Assembly (NCBI RefSeq): GCF_025165815.1
Contig: NZ_JAFFZE010000019.1
Coordinates: forward strand, 62,001 to 126,000
Reading direction: 5' to 3'
Source of the DNA: Actinophytocola gossypii
Lineage (GTDB): Bacteria > Actinomycetota > Actinomycetes > Mycobacteriales > Pseudonocardiaceae
Length of the DNA stretch: 64,000 nucleotides
The position numbers were made by a program, and so were the translations under genes. Below the pieces are notes generated by a model. That model ran no database searches. It had not been told where the DNA came from and worked only from the letters and a program-made list of their open reading frames with translations. Positions within the stretch are counted from its first letter, which is position 1, and each line of letters begins with the position of its first letter. This document shows, piece by piece, positions 7,371 to 16,418 of the stretch.

Positions 7371-10229
7371 GTGAACGACCACAGCAGCCACCGGCGACGT
7401 TCCAGCGGGCCGGCGTGGCCGACGGGCGACGACCCCGACTCGTCCGACGTCGGCCGTGAGCCGGAGCGCACCGGGTTCTGGAGCCCGTTGTGGGAGGACG
7501 ACGAGGACGACTCGCCCCCGCCCCGGTCCAACGGCCGCCAGAACGGCCACCAGAACGGGGGATCACCCCGCCCGGCCGGCCGTGGCTCGCACCGGCTCCC
7601 CGAGCCGGGCGGCGCGCACCACCGCGCCGAGCCCCCGCGATCCGAGCCCCCGCGCACCGCACGTCACAGTGCCGGTGGCGCGGCCGCCGGCGGCCCGGCC
7701 TGGCCCACCGAGGAGCCACCGGCCCCGCCGCGCCCGAACGGCACCCCGAACGGCAGCCCGCACGCCGTTCCCCCCGGCGGTCGCCCGCCGGCCGATCCGC
7801 GTACCCGCGTGGTCCGCCCGCGTCCCGGCGGTCCGCCCCGGCCGGCCGGCCCCCGAGGCCCCGGTGGTCCCGGTGGCCCCGGCGTGCCGCCCGGCGCCGA
7901 CCCGGACGGCCCCACCGAGCTGCTGCCTCCCGCGCACGGCCGCACCGGCCCGGAGCCGCAACTGCTGACCCACCGCGAGCCAGGCGCCTACGAGGACGAC
8001 TACGAGAACAACGTCGACGACGAGCAGTTCCTCGACGAGGAGTACGACGACGAGGACGCCCCGCTCAGCGAGGACCAGAAGAAGCTCCGCCGCAAGCGCA
8101 TCTGGCGGCGGGTCCGCCGCACCGGCTACGTGCTGACCGCGCTGATGATCATCCTGCCGCTGATCGGCTTCTTCGTCGCCTACCAGCTCGTCGACGTGCC
8201 GAACCCGCAGCAGATCGCGAGCGAGCAGCAGCAGACCGCCACGCTCCTGTACTCGAACGACAAGGAGCTCGGCAAGGTCGTGCCGCAAGGCAGCATCAAC
8301 CGCACCATGGTCACCTACGACCAGCTGACCGATCCTGTGCTGCACGCGGTGTTCGCCGCCGAGGACGCCGAGTTCATGACGAACCCCGGCTTCGACATCA
8401 CCGGTGTGCTGCAGGCCGGCTGGAACCAGGTCACCGGCGGCCAGGGCGGTGGCTCGACGATCACCCAGCAGTACGTCAAGAAGGCGACGGAGAACTCGGA
8501 GAAGACGCTCACCCGCAAGGCGCTCGAAGTGGTCCAGGCCTACAAGATGAACAACACCTACTCCAAGGAAGACATCATCACGGCCTATCTCAACACGATC
8601 TACTTCGGCCGGGGCGCCTACGGCATCTCCGCGGCCGCACAGGCCTACTTCGGCAAGGACCTCAAGGACATCACCGAGTCCGAGGCCGCCCTGATCGCCG
8701 GCATGATCCAGAACCCGAGCCGCTTCGACGAACCCGACTACATGCACCGGCGCTGGAAGTACGTGGTCGGGCAGATGGCCGAGAACGGCTGGTTCCCCGG
8801 CGATCCGGAGACCACGAAGATGCCGGAGCCGCAGCCCGTCGAGAAGTCCCGGCCGGACGCTCTCACCGGGCCGGACGCGCACATCCAGCGGGCGGTGTTC
8901 GCCGAGCTCGAGGCCGAGCTCGGGCTGACCGAGGAAGAGATCTTCCGCGAGGGCTACACCATCAAGACCACCATCGACCAGCGGGCGCAGAAGATCGCCG
9001 TGCAGTCGGTGAACGAGGTGATGAAGGGCCAGCCCAAGGTCAACCGGCCGGCGCTGGTCGCGGTCAACCCGGACAACGGCGGTGTCCTCGCCTACTACGG
9101 CGGCAGCAACGGCGTCGGCCTGGACTGGGCCGCCGCCAAGCAGGAACCGGGGTCGTCGTTCAAGCCGTTCGACCTGGTCGCGCTGCTGCAGACCGGCAAG
9201 GGCCTCGGCGAGCGGTACGACGGCACCTCCGGCCGGACGTTCGAGGGCCGCGAGGCGCCGGTGCGCAACGCGGGCGACGACTCCTGCGGCACCCAGTGCT
9301 CGGTCGCCACGGCGATGGAGCGGTCGATCAACACCGTGTTCTACGACATGGCGCTGCAGCTCGGAACCAAGAAGGTCGCGGAGGCCGCGCACGCCGCCGG
9401 CATCACCTCCGACCTGAACGGCGAGCTTCCGCCCGAGCGCGCCCCGGACGGCAACATCGCCATCGGCGGTGGCCAGACCCGGGTCTCCACGGTCGAGATG
9501 GCCTCCGCGTACGCCACGTTCGCCGCCGGCGGCGTCTACCACAAGCCGCACCTGGTCGCCGAGGTCCGTTTCCCGGACGGCGAGGTCATGTGGACGCCGC
9601 AGCAGGACAGCAGGCTCGCGTTCGACAACGACCAGGAGAAGAACCAGCAGATCGCGCGCAACGTCACCGAGTCGCTGTTCCCGGTGGTGGAAGACACCGA
9701 CATGGAGTGCGACGACGGCCGGGAGTGCGCCGGCAAGACCGGCACCCACCAGTTCGGCGCCACCGAACAGAACGCCAAGGCCTGGATGGTCGGCTACTCG
9801 AAGCAGGTCTCCACCGCGGTGTCGATGGGTGCCCAGGGCGAGGACAACAACCAGATCCCGCTGCAGGACGCGGACGGCAACATCGTCTACGGCAGCGGCC
9901 TGCCCGGCGAGATCTGGTCGGAGTTCATGAACCGGTACCACGAGGGCATGGAGCTGGAGTCCTTCATCGAGTTCGAGCCCATCGGCCCGACACCGGCGGA
10001 GACCGAGCCGACCCAGGAGGAGACCCGCGAAGAGGACGAGGACGACGACGAGTCGTCCCAGACCTCCGAGCAGTCCGAGACCTCGGAGCAGTCCGAGACC
10101 TCGGAGACGGAGACCTCCGAGACCGAGACCTCGGAGACCGAGACCACCGACGACGGCCCGGGGCCGGTCTGCCCGCCGTTCTGCGAGCCGGAGAATCCCG
10201 ACGGGCCCAACCCGGGGGACGACAACTGA
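7371..10229 (+). CDS. ponA: Class A penicillin-binding protein (bifunctional transglycosylase/transpeptidase)
   Basis: Polymerises lipid II and cross-links peptidoglycan outside the membrane. The start is GTG 7371 (GGGAGG upstream), giving 952 residues. Order: a ~235-residue cytoplasmic Pro/Arg- then Asp/Glu-rich region; one membrane segment (YVLTALMIILPLIGFFVAYQLV); GT51 transglycosylase (EDAEFMTNPGFDITGVLQA with the catalytic Glu, QGGGSTITQQYVKK, NTIYFGRGAYGI); transpeptidase with the Ser-x-x-Lys motif in GSSFKPF, SIN in ERSINTVF and KTG in CAGKTGTHQF; an acidic C-tail rich in Ser-Glu-Thr repeats (near 10070-10150) ending Cys-Pro rich. The gene position upstream of the rpsF operon matches PonA1. 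The long low-complexity N-terminus may bind cytoplasmic partners or be phosphorylated, which is inference. Confidence 0.96.
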   Translation: MNDHSSHRRRSSGPAWPTGDDPDSSDVGREPERTGFWSPLWEDDEDDSPPPRSNGRQNGHQNGGSPRPAGRGSHRLPEPGGAHHRAEPPRSEPPRTARHSAGGAAAGGPAWPTEEPPAPPRPNGTPNGSPHAVPPGGRPPADPRTRVVRPRPGGPPRPAGPRGPGGPGGPGVPPGADPDGPTELLPPAHGRTGPEPQLLTHREPGAYEDDYENNVDDEQFLDEEYDDEDAPLSEDQKKLRRKRIWRRVRRTGYVLTALMIILPLIGFFVAYQLVDVPNPQQIASEQQQTATLLYSNDKELGKVVPQGSINRTMVTYDQLTDPVLHAVFAAEDAEFMTNPGFDITGVLQAGWNQVTGGQGGGSTITQQYVKKATENSEKTLTRKALEVVQAYKMNNTYSKEDIITAYLNTIYFGRGAYGISAAAQAYFGKDLKDITESEAALIAGMIQNPSRFDEPDYMHRRWKYVVGQMAENGWFPGDPETTKMPEPQPVEKSRPDALTGPDAHIQRAVFAELEAELGLTEEEIFREGYTIKTTIDQRAQKIAVQSVNEVMKGQPKVNRPALVAVNPDNGGVLAYYGGSNGVGLDWAAAKQEPGSSFKPFDLVALLQTGKGLGERYDGTSGRTFEGREAPVRNAGDDSCGTQCSVATAMERSINTVFYDMALQLGTKKVAEAAHAAGITSDLNGELPPERAPDGNIAIGGGQTRVSTVEMASAYATFAAGGVYHKPHLVAEVRFPDGEVMWTPQQDSRLAFDNDQEKNQQIARNVTESLFPVVEDTDMECDDGRECAGKTGTHQFGATEQNAKAWMVGYSKQVSTAVSMGAQGEDNNQIPLQDADGNIVYGSGLPGEIWSEFMNRYHEGMELESFIEFEPIGPTPAETEPTQEETREEDEDDDESSQTSEQSETSEQSETSETETSETETSETETTDDGPGPVCPPFCEPENPDGPNPGDDN

Positions 10230-10249
10230 CCACCCCGTAGCATCGCGCC

Positions 10250-11908
10250 GTGCCCGGCGAGAGCGATCACCCCGACCCCAGCACCGACGACGGGGGCATC
10301 GAGGGGAAGGTCAGTGACACCGCGACGCTGACCCCGGAACAACGGGTGCTGCCGTCGTGGACCGAGCCGCTGGCGATCGCCGGCAGCGCGTCGCTCGGTG
10401 GTCCGCTTGGCCGGCACGCGGCGATCGGCCGGCACTGGTTCTGGACGCCGCTGCGGGTGGCGCTGCTGCTCGCCGTGGTCGCGCTGGCGATCGGGTGGTT
10501 CGGCAAGGCGGCGTGCGCGCAGCAGTTCTTCAACGAGGAGTCCGAGCAGCTCGAGCTGGACTGGCGGTCGAACCGCCCGTTCGCCGCGATGTGCTACTCG
10601 GACATCATCCCGCTGTACTCCGCCGAACGCCTGGACCAGGGCGGCTTCCCCTACCAGACGAGCTGGGTGGACGACGAGGGCAAGCCGACAGCGCACACCC
10701 GGTACATGGAGTACCCGGTGCTGACCGGGCTGTTCCAGTGGGTGAACGCCAAGCTGACCGAGGGCTGGCTGACCATCGCCGACGCCGGCTGGCTGCCCAC
10801 CGGCCTACCGGTCACGATCTTCTTCGACATCTCGGCGTTCTGGCTCGCCCTGGCGTGGCTGGCGACCATCTGGGCGGTGACCAGAACCGCCGGGCGCAGA
10901 CCGTGGGACGCGGCGCTGATCGCGGCGTCACCGCTGGTCATGGTGCACGCGTTCACCAACTTCGACACGCTCGCCACCGCGTGCGCGGCGGCGGCGATCC
11001 TGGCCTGGTCGCGTCGCAGGCCCGGGATCGCCGGCGTGCTGATCGGCATCGGGGCGGCGGCCAAGCTGTATCCGTTCTTCCTGCTCGGGCCGCTGCTCGT
11101 GCTGTGCCTGCGGGCCGGGCGGATGCGCGAGTGGCGCCACACCACGCTGGCCGCGCTCGGCACCTGGGGGCTGGTGAACCTGCCGATCCTGCTGGCGTTC
11201 CCGCGCGGCTGGTGGGAGTTCTTCCACCGCAACAGCCTGCGCGGCGCCGACCCGGACTCGCTGTACAACGTGGTCCAGCAGTTCACCGGCTGGGCCGGCT
11301 TCGACGGGCAGGTGCCGTTCGGCGAGTCCCCGTTCTGGCTGAACCTGGTGAGCGCCGGGCTGTTCCTGGCCTGCTGCGCGGGGATCGCGTTCGTCGCACT
11401 GCACGCGCCCACCCGGCCCCGGCTCGCGCAGCTGGGCTTCCTGGTGGTCGCCGCGTTCCTGCTCACCAACAAGGTGTGGAGCCCGCAGTACTCGCTGTGG
11501 CTGGTCCCGCTCGCGGTGCTCGCCGTGCCGCGCTGGCGGCTGCTGCTGGCGTGGATGACCGTCGACGCCCTGGTGTGGTTCCCTCGGATGGCGTTCTACC
11601 TCGGCGAGGACAACAAGGGCCTGCCGGACGACTGGTTCCTGTCGTTCGTCGTGCTGCGTGACCTCGCGGTGGTCGCGCTGTGCGCACTGGTGATCTACGA
11701 GATCTACCACCCGGCCCGCGACCTGGTCCGCCGCGGCGGGTACGACGATCCGCACGGCGGGGTCCTGGACGGGGCCGAGGACCGGGTGACCATCGGACGT
11801 CGACGGGCCGGTCAGCGAGCGGGCAGGAACGACGGCGACGACCGGCCGGCACCGAGCGGAGCCGGATCGTCCTCGGGCAGTGTGGACCTGGACACCAGGA
11901 ACACGTAG
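10250..11908 (+). CDS. Polytopic GT87/DUF2029-type membrane glycosyltransferase, copy 1
   Basis: A 552-residue multi-membrane protein with a ~70-residue hydrophilic N-terminus, a first helix (LRVALLLAVVALAIGWFG) and about ten more helices. The luminal loop DWRSNRPFAAMCYSDIIPLYSAERLDQGGFPYQ, MEYPVLTGLFQWV and the LTNKVWSPQYSLWLVPLAVL region match the DUF2029/GT87 family (polyprenyl-phosphate sugar-dependent mannosyl/arabinosyltransferases). The gene follows ponA by 20 bases, as Rv0051 follows ponA1 in mycobacteria. The start GTG 10250 has no good ribosome site, so translation may start further in or be coupled. The acceptor glycan is unknown. Its 3' end overlaps the converging paralogue by 97 bases. 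Confidence 0.85.
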   Translation: MPGESDHPDPSTDDGGIEGKVSDTATLTPEQRVLPSWTEPLAIAGSASLGGPLGRHAAIGRHWFWTPLRVALLLAVVALAIGWFGKAACAQQFFNEESEQLELDWRSNRPFAAMCYSDIIPLYSAERLDQGGFPYQTSWVDDEGKPTAHTRYMEYPVLTGLFQWVNAKLTEGWLTIADAGWLPTGLPVTIFFDISAFWLALAWLATIWAVTRTAGRRPWDAALIAASPLVMVHAFTNFDTLATACAAAAILAWSRRRPGIAGVLIGIGAAAKLYPFFLLGPLLVLCLRAGRMREWRHTTLAALGTWGLVNLPILLAFPRGWWEFFHRNSLRGADPDSLYNVVQQFTGWAGFDGQVPFGESPFWLNLVSAGLFLACCAGIAFVALHAPTRPRLAQLGFLVVAAFLLTNKVWSPQYSLWLVPLAVLAVPRWRLLLAWMTVDALVWFPRMAFYLGEDNKGLPDDWFLSFVVLRDLAVVALCALVIYEIYHPARDLVRRGGYDDPHGGVLDGAEDRVTIGRRRAGQRAGRNDGDDRPAPSGAGSSSGSVDLDTRNT

Positions 11909-13281
11909 AACAGGCCGACCAGCAACCCGGCCCGGCCCCACACCCCGATCATCAGCGCCTGCGCGGCGAAGCCGTCGAAGATCCCGCCCGCGTTGCCGTA
12001 GAAGATCTCGTAGAACCAGCGGAAGATGCCGATGCCCATGGCGATGTCGGCCACCAGGTAGGCGGCGATCCAGCCCCAGCGGATCCGCAGCAGCACGAAC
12101 ATCGGCACCAGCCAGAGCGTGTACTGCGGCGAGTGCACCTTGTGCAGCAGCAGGAACCCGCACAGCATCGCCGCCGACACCGCGATCCAGGGGTAGGTCC
12201 CCTCCTTCTGGTACCGCAGCCAGCCGATCCCACAGGCCAACACGAACGAGGCGAGCACCAGCGTCGGCGACAGGACCCCGATCAGCTCATGCATGCCCGT
12301 GTCGTCCGGATCGGTGTGCGGCCGCAGGCCCCAGTACCAGATCGAGTTGGTGGTGATGTCCGCCTCGCGCAGCATCTGGAAGGTGAACGACGCCCGCCAC
12401 CCCTCGAACCCGGCCACCGCGAACGGCAGGTTGACCGCGACCACGGTGCCGAGCGCCACCAGCGCGACCCGCAACGCCCCGACCCAGTCCAGCGCCTTCC
12501 CGGTGAGCGCGCGCCCGCCAGCCCCGCCGGTGAGCACGTACAACATCAGCGGCAGCACGAAGATCGCCGGATACACCTTGAGCGCGAAGCCGAGCGCCAG
12601 CAGCACGGCGGCCGCGGTGGCGCGGGTCATCAGCGGCCGGTCCGCGCCGCGCCGCCCCCAGCCGAGGTGGACCACGTAGACCGCGGCCACCGCGCAGAGC
12701 ACCACCGGGAGATCCCAGTTGTGGAACGCGTACAGCACCAGCGGCGGCCCGATCGCCCACAGCAGGGAGCGCCACCGGCTCATCCGCCCCAGCATCCAGG
12801 CAATCGCCATCCCGAACGGCGAGAGCACCAGCGCGGACAACAACAGGAAATCGGCGTCGGTGTCGGCGAACAGCGCGGACACCCACATCAGCATGCCCGT
12901 CAGCACCGGGTACTCGACGACCCCGCCGGCCGGTTGGTCGTACTCGTTCAGTCCGCCGTTGACGTAGGGGAACACGTGCTTGTCGATGTCCCGACCGATC
13001 CACAGGTGCTGGATGTCGGAGTAGCAGACGTCCCGCTTGCTGCGCAGGTCGTAGTTCGGGGTGCTGCGCCCGTCCTCTTCGAACTCCGGGCCGGTGCAGC
13101 GGTCCTTGTTGAGGAAGCCCAGCACCAGGGTGATGCCGCACAGCACGACCACCGCGGCCAGGGCGAGGGAGCCGAGCCGGACGGCGGTGCCGGGGCGCCC
13201 GCGCACCACCGGTGGTGCGCCGACCTCCTCGGACACGTGCCCGTCCGCCTTCCCTGACTCCTCGGTCGCCCGGCTCCTCAC
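11812..13281 (-). CDS. Polytopic GT87/DUF2029-type membrane glycosyltransferase, copy 2
   Basis: A 489-residue multi-membrane paralogue of the gene converging on it. The start is the GTG at 13279-13281, whose GTGA overlaps the stop of the endonuclease IV gene, so translation is coupled. Shared family features: a first loop with a Cys and CYSDIQHLWIGRDIDKHVFPYV, VEYPVLTGMLMWV, LALGFALKVYPAIFVLPLML and LLHKVHSPQYTLWLVPMFVLL. It ends in a soluble Pro/Ser-rich tail. Role in cell-wall or lipoglycan glycosylation is inferred from family; donor and acceptor are not determinable. Confidence 0.85.
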   Translation of the reverse strand: MRSRATEESGKADGHVSEEVGAPPVVRGRPGTAVRLGSLALAAVVVLCGITLVLGFLNKDRCTGPEFEEDGRSTPNYDLRSKRDVCYSDIQHLWIGRDIDKHVFPYVNGGLNEYDQPAGGVVEYPVLTGMLMWVSALFADTDADFLLLSALVLSPFGMAIAWMLGRMSRWRSLLWAIGPPLVLYAFHNWDLPVVLCAVAAVYVVHLGWGRRGADRPLMTRATAAAVLLALGFALKVYPAIFVLPLMLYVLTGGAGGRALTGKALDWVGALRVALVALGTVVAVNLPFAVAGFEGWRASFTFQMLREADITTNSIWYWGLRPHTDPDDTGMHELIGVLSPTLVLASFVLACGIGWLRYQKEGTYPWIAVSAAMLCGFLLLHKVHSPQYTLWLVPMFVLLRIRWGWIAAYLVADIAMGIGIFRWFYEIFYGNAGGIFDGFAAQALMIGVWGRAGLLVGLFYVFLVSRSTLPEDDPAPLGAGRSSPSFLPAR

Positions 13282-14048
13282 CGGCCCGTCGCCGCGCGCA
13301 GGAACGCGATGTCCGCCGCCTGCCCGTCGGCCGGGGTCTCCACCACGACCGGTGCGCCTGCCTCCTTGGCGACGGCCGCGAGCAGCTCCGGTTCGATCAT
13401 GCCAGTCCCGACGTTCGCGTGACGGTCGCGGGCGGAGTCGAACTCGTCGCGCGAGCTGTTCAGGTGCACCAGGTCGATCCGGCCGGTGATGGCCTTCACC
13501 CGGTCGACGATGCCGTCCAGCGACTCGCCCGCGGCGTGTGCGTGGCAGGTGTCCAGGCAGAAGCCGGCACCGAACTCGCCGACCTCGTCCCACAGCCGGG
13601 CCAGCATGTCGAACTTCCTGGCCATCGCGTTGTCGCCGCCCGCGGTGTTCTCGATCAGCACCGGCAGCGGGAACCCGCCCGCGTCGGCCTGCCGCTCGAA
13701 GAACTTGCGCCAGTTGACGAGCCCCTCCGCCGGGTCCTCGCCCCGGGTGACGTGGCCGCCGTGCACGATCAGGCCCTTCGCGCCGGTCGCCGCCGCCGAC
13801 TCGGCGTACTGGGTGACCGTCTTGCGGGACGGGATCCGGATGCGGTTGTTCGTGGAGGCGATGTTCACCGGATAGGGCGAGTGCACGAAGACGTCGATGC
13901 CGGCCTCGCGCAGCGCGTCGGCCTGCGGGTGCGGCGGCTGGGCCTTCCAGCTCTGCGGGTCGCCGAGGAAGAACTGCACGACGTCCGCATCACGCTCGCG
14001 CGCCGCGGCGAGCGGGTCGTCACTGTGGATGTGGGCGCCGATGCTCAT
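13278..14048 (-). CDS. nfo: Endonuclease IV (AP endonuclease, deoxyribonuclease IV)
   Basis: A 256-residue TIM-barrel metalloenzyme that incises DNA 5' to abasic sites in base excision repair. AP endonuclease family 2 motifs with zinc ligands are visible: IGAHI at the N-terminus, GLIVHGGHVTRG, PVLIENTAGG (Glu ligand), FCLDTCHAHAAG, LVHLNSSRDEFDSARDRHANVGTGMI and VVVETP. The start is ATG 14046-14048. It is translationally coupled (GTGA) to the downstream glycosyltransferase gene, although no functional link is evident. Confidence 0.94.
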   Translation of the reverse strand: MSIGAHIHSDDPLAAARERDADVVQFFLGDPQSWKAQPPHPQADALREAGIDVFVHSPYPVNIASTNNRIRIPSRKTVTQYAESAAATGAKGLIVHGGHVTRGEDPAEGLVNWRKFFERQADAGGFPLPVLIENTAGGDNAMARKFDMLARLWDEVGEFGAGFCLDTCHAHAAGESLDGIVDRVKAITGRIDLVHLNSSRDEFDSARDRHANVGTGMIEPELLAAVAKEAGAPVVVETPADGQAADIAFLRAATGR

Positions 14049-14226
14049 GGCCCGCGAGCGTAGTCCGCTCCCCGGACACTTCCGGGAGGCGCCCGCTGGT
14101 CCGGACGGGCTACCCCGTGACGGGTCCGGACGGGTTTCCTGCGCCGCTCACCTGGTCTCGCGTCACCTCGACGGGTTACCGTCGTTGAACAGGTAGAGCT
14201 ACCGGTGAGTAAGCGGGAGGGTCGAC

Positions 14227-15222
14227 ATGCAACGGCGCATCCGCGCTGCCGTCGCCGCGACGGCCCTGGTCCTCTCCGTGTGCACGTTCGGCCTGGTCGG
14301 CAGCCCCACCGCGGCCGCCGCCGAACCCATCGTCGTCGGCGACTGCAGCACCAGCGTGCGCGGCGAGCCCGGCCAGCCGGTGTCGCTCGCCCCGAAGGCG
14401 GTCCTCGGCATCGTGACCGACGCGGTCCGCGCGGTGCCCCTCCTCGGACCGCCGCTGGCCGGCACCGTGAACAAGGTGTTCGGCGCGCTCCCGCCCATCC
14501 CGATCGGCGCGCTGCCCACCGGCAGCGGGCACATCACCGGCGGCACCATCGCGAAGGCCGTGATCGCCGAGGTGCGTGAGATCCCCGCCCTCGGCCCGAT
14601 CCTCGGCACCGTCGTCGGCACCCTGCGGTCCACGCTGTCCTCGGTCTGCGACATCGCGGTCACCGGGGTCAACGCCGTCTCCGCCCCCGTCCAGGACGGC
14701 GCCGACGCGGTCGCCGACGCCGCCGAGGAGGCCACCGAGCGGATCGTGCCCGGCGGCGTCACCGGCCCGGGACCGGGCAACCCGGGCGGCGAGACCCCGG
14801 GCGGCACGCCGGAGCGCCCCGGCCAGAACCCCGGCACCCCGCCGGCGACCGACCACCCCCCGGTCGGCGGCATGACCCCCGGCGGCTGGTCGCTGTACCC
14901 GCCCGGCCTGGGGCACCTCGGCCGGTCGCCGCTGGACCTGTACGGCTCGGTCCCGTTCGCCCGCCCCGGCCTGTACGCGCCGTCGCCCGGCGTCCGCTAC
15001 GGCGGTGCGGTGCCCGGCTACAGCCCCCAGTTCGGTGTTCTCGGCACCGACGGCCCCGCCGACGACGGCGTGCAGGCCGCCGGCCGCGCCGAGGCGCTCG
15101 ACCCGCCGGCGGGGCAGCACATCGAGCTGCCCGTGCTGCTCGCGGTGCTGGCGCTGTCGGTGGTGACCGCCGCGCTGGTGCGTACCTGGGTGCTGCGTCG
15201 CGCGCCGTCGGCGACCCTGTAG
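14227..15222 (+). CDS. Secreted/membrane-anchored Gly-Pro-rich protein of unknown function
   Basis: 331 residues; ATG start with GGGAGG upstream. A Sec signal peptide (ALVLSVCTFGLVGSPTAAAAE) ends near residue 37 at Ala-x-Ala. A Val/Ala-rich helical part with two Cys (GDCSTSV, SSVCDIAV; a likely disulfide) spans to ~190. Then comes a Gly/Pro-rich linker (GGVTGPGPGNPGGETPGG...), then a Tyr/Gly/Pro segment, and finally a C-terminal membrane helix (LPVLLAVLALSVVTAALVRTWVLRR) with a basic stop-transfer tail. Topology suggests a wall-spanning protein anchored by its C-terminus. I do not recognise a family. It lies immediately upstream of the rpsF leader in the same orientation. Confidence 0.85.
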   Translation: MQRRIRAAVAATALVLSVCTFGLVGSPTAAAAEPIVVGDCSTSVRGEPGQPVSLAPKAVLGIVTDAVRAVPLLGPPLAGTVNKVFGALPPIPIGALPTGSGHITGGTIAKAVIAEVREIPALGPILGTVVGTLRSTLSSVCDIAVTGVNAVSAPVQDGADAVADAAEEATERIVPGGVTGPGPGNPGGETPGGTPERPGQNPGTPPATDHPPVGGMTPGGWSLYPPGLGHLGRSPLDLYGSVPFARPGLYAPSPGVRYGGAVPGYSPQFGVLGTDGPADDGVQAAGRAEALDPPAGQHIELPVLLAVLALSVVTAALVRTWVLRRAPSATL

Positions 15223-15240
15223 CCTGTTCGTCGCAAGACC

Positions 15241-15283
15241 CCTCCTGCCACGGAGAGTCCGTGGCCGCCGAGTCCACAGGAGG
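15241..15283 (+). promoter_or_regulatory. rpsF leader hairpin sequestering the Shine-Dalgarno (S6:S18-type autoregulatory element)
   Basis: CCTCCTG (15241-15247) pairs perfectly with CAGGAGG (15277-15283), which contains the rpsF Shine-Dalgarno. Stacked inside is a second perfect 7-bp hairpin, CCACGGA (15248-15254)/TCCGTGG (15258-15264) with a GAG loop. The 3' side leaves an asymmetric bulge CCGCCGAGTCCA (15265-15276). A CCG bulge beside a hairpin is the hallmark of the known S6:S18-binding leader of rpsF operons, so feedback repression of translation by S6:S18 is likely. Pairings are seen; protein binding is inference. Confidence 0.7.
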
Positions 15284-15295
15284 TGAGTGGTCTTC

Positions 15296-15592
15296 ATGCG
15301 TCATTACGAGGTAATGATCATCCTCGATCCCACCCTCGACGAGCGCACCGTCGCTCCGTCGCTCGAGAACTTCCTCAACGTCATCCGCACGTCGGGCGGC
15401 AACGTCGAGAAGGTCGACGTGTGGGGCAAGCGCCGGTTGTCGTTCGAGATCAAGAAGCACACCGAGGGCATCTACGCGGTGCTCGACGTGAACGCGGACC
15501 CGGACGCGGTGAAGGAGCTGGACCGCCAGCTCGGCCTGCAGGAGACCGTGCTGCGCACCAAGGTGCTGCGGCGCGACCCGGCCGGGGCCTGA
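15296..15592 (+). CDS. rpsF: 30S ribosomal protein S6
   Basis: A 98-residue small-subunit protein that pairs with S18 on the platform. I chose ATG 15296 ([12 protein letters not shown]), because the ribosome site GGAGGTGA ends too close to the GTG at 15287. Conserved S6 features: [50 protein letters not shown]. First gene of rpsF-ssb-rpsR-rplI; ssb follows after 13 bases. The leader can fold its Shine-Dalgarno into a hairpin. Confidence 0.98.
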   Translation: MRHYEVMIILDPTLDERTVAPSLENFLNVIRTSGGNVEKVDVWGKRRLSFEIKKHTEGIYAVLDVNADPDAVKELDRQLGLQETVLRTKVLRRDPAGA

Positions 15593-15605
15593 GGGAGGTA
15601 TCGCC

Positions 15606-16106
15606 ATGGCTGGCGACACGATCATCACCGTGATCGGCAACCTCACGGCCGACCCGGAGCTGCGGTTCACGCAGTCCGGTGCCGCGGTGGCCAACTTCAC
15701 CGTCGCGTCGACGCCCAGGACCTTCGACCGCCAGAGCGGCGAGTGGAAGGACGGCGAGGCGCTGTTCCTGCGGTGCAACATCTGGCGGCAGTCCGCCGAG
15801 AACGTGGCCGAGTCGCTCACCCGAGGCGCCCGCGTGATCGTCAGCGGACGGCTCAAGCAGCGGTCGTTCGAGACCCGTGAGGGCGAGAAGCGGACCGTCG
15901 TCGAGCTCGAGGTCGACGAGGTCGGCCCGTCGCTGCGGTACGCCACCGCGAAGGTCAACAAGGTCAGCCGCGGCGGCGGCGGAGGCGGCTTCGGCGGGGG
16001 CTCCGGCTCCGGCGGTGGCGGTTCCGCGCCGGCCGACGACCCGTGGGGCTCCGCGCCGCCCGCCGGCTCCGGCGGTGGCGGCTTCTCCGACGAGCCCCCC
16101 TTCTGA
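15606..16106 (+). CDS. ssb: Single-stranded DNA-binding protein
   Basis: 166 residues: an N-terminal OB fold ([33 protein letters not shown]..., [36 protein letters not shown]), a flexible Gly/Ser-rich linker and the acidic tip DEPPF that recruits replication and repair partners. ATG start with GAGGGAGG upstream. It coats single-stranded DNA at replication forks. It lies between rpsF and rpsR, the standard bacterial order, and is 38 bases upstream of rpsR. Confidence 0.98.
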   Translation: MAGDTIITVIGNLTADPELRFTQSGAAVANFTVASTPRTFDRQSGEWKDGEALFLRCNIWRQSAENVAESLTRGARVIVSGRLKQRSFETREGEKRTVVELEVDEVGPSLRYATAKVNKVSRGGGGGGFGGGSGSGGGGSAPADDPWGSAPPAGSGGGGFSDEPPF

Positions 16107-16144
16107 CCAACCCGCACGCGTTATAGAGAAGACCAGGAGTAACC

Positions 16145-16399
16145 GTGGCCAAGCCACCCATTCGCAAGCCCAAGAAGAAGGTCTGCGTCTTCTGCAAGGC
16201 CCGCAAGAAGGCCGGCGCCGAGGTCCAGAACATCGACTACAAGGACACGACGCTGCTGCGGAAGTACATCTCCGACCGCGGCAAGATCCGTGCCCGCCGG
16301 GTCACCGGCAACTGCAGCCAGCACCAGCGCGACGTCGCCATCGCGGTGAAGAACGCGCGGGAGATGGCGCTGCTGCCCTACACCTCGACCGCGCGCTGA
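16145..16399 (+). CDS. rpsR: 30S ribosomal protein S18
   Basis: An 84-residue primary binding partner of S6. GTG start with AGGAG seven bases upstream. Contains [48 protein letters not shown] with three Cys of a CxxC-type zinc site (CVFC...C), i.e. the Cys-plus form of S18; actinomycetes often have a second zinc-free paralogue elsewhere. Third gene of the operon; rplI follows after 19 bases. Confidence 0.97.
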   Translation: MAKPPIRKPKKKVCVFCKARKKAGAEVQNIDYKDTTLLRKYISDRGKIRARRVTGNCSQHQRDVAIAVKNAREMALLPYTSTAR

Positions 16400-16418
16400 T
16401 CACCCGGGAGTCCGAGCG

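Noticed and set aside
7563-9941. A 792-codon minus-strand frame opposite ponA
   Set aside because: Shadow of the PBP gene; no start context or family motif.
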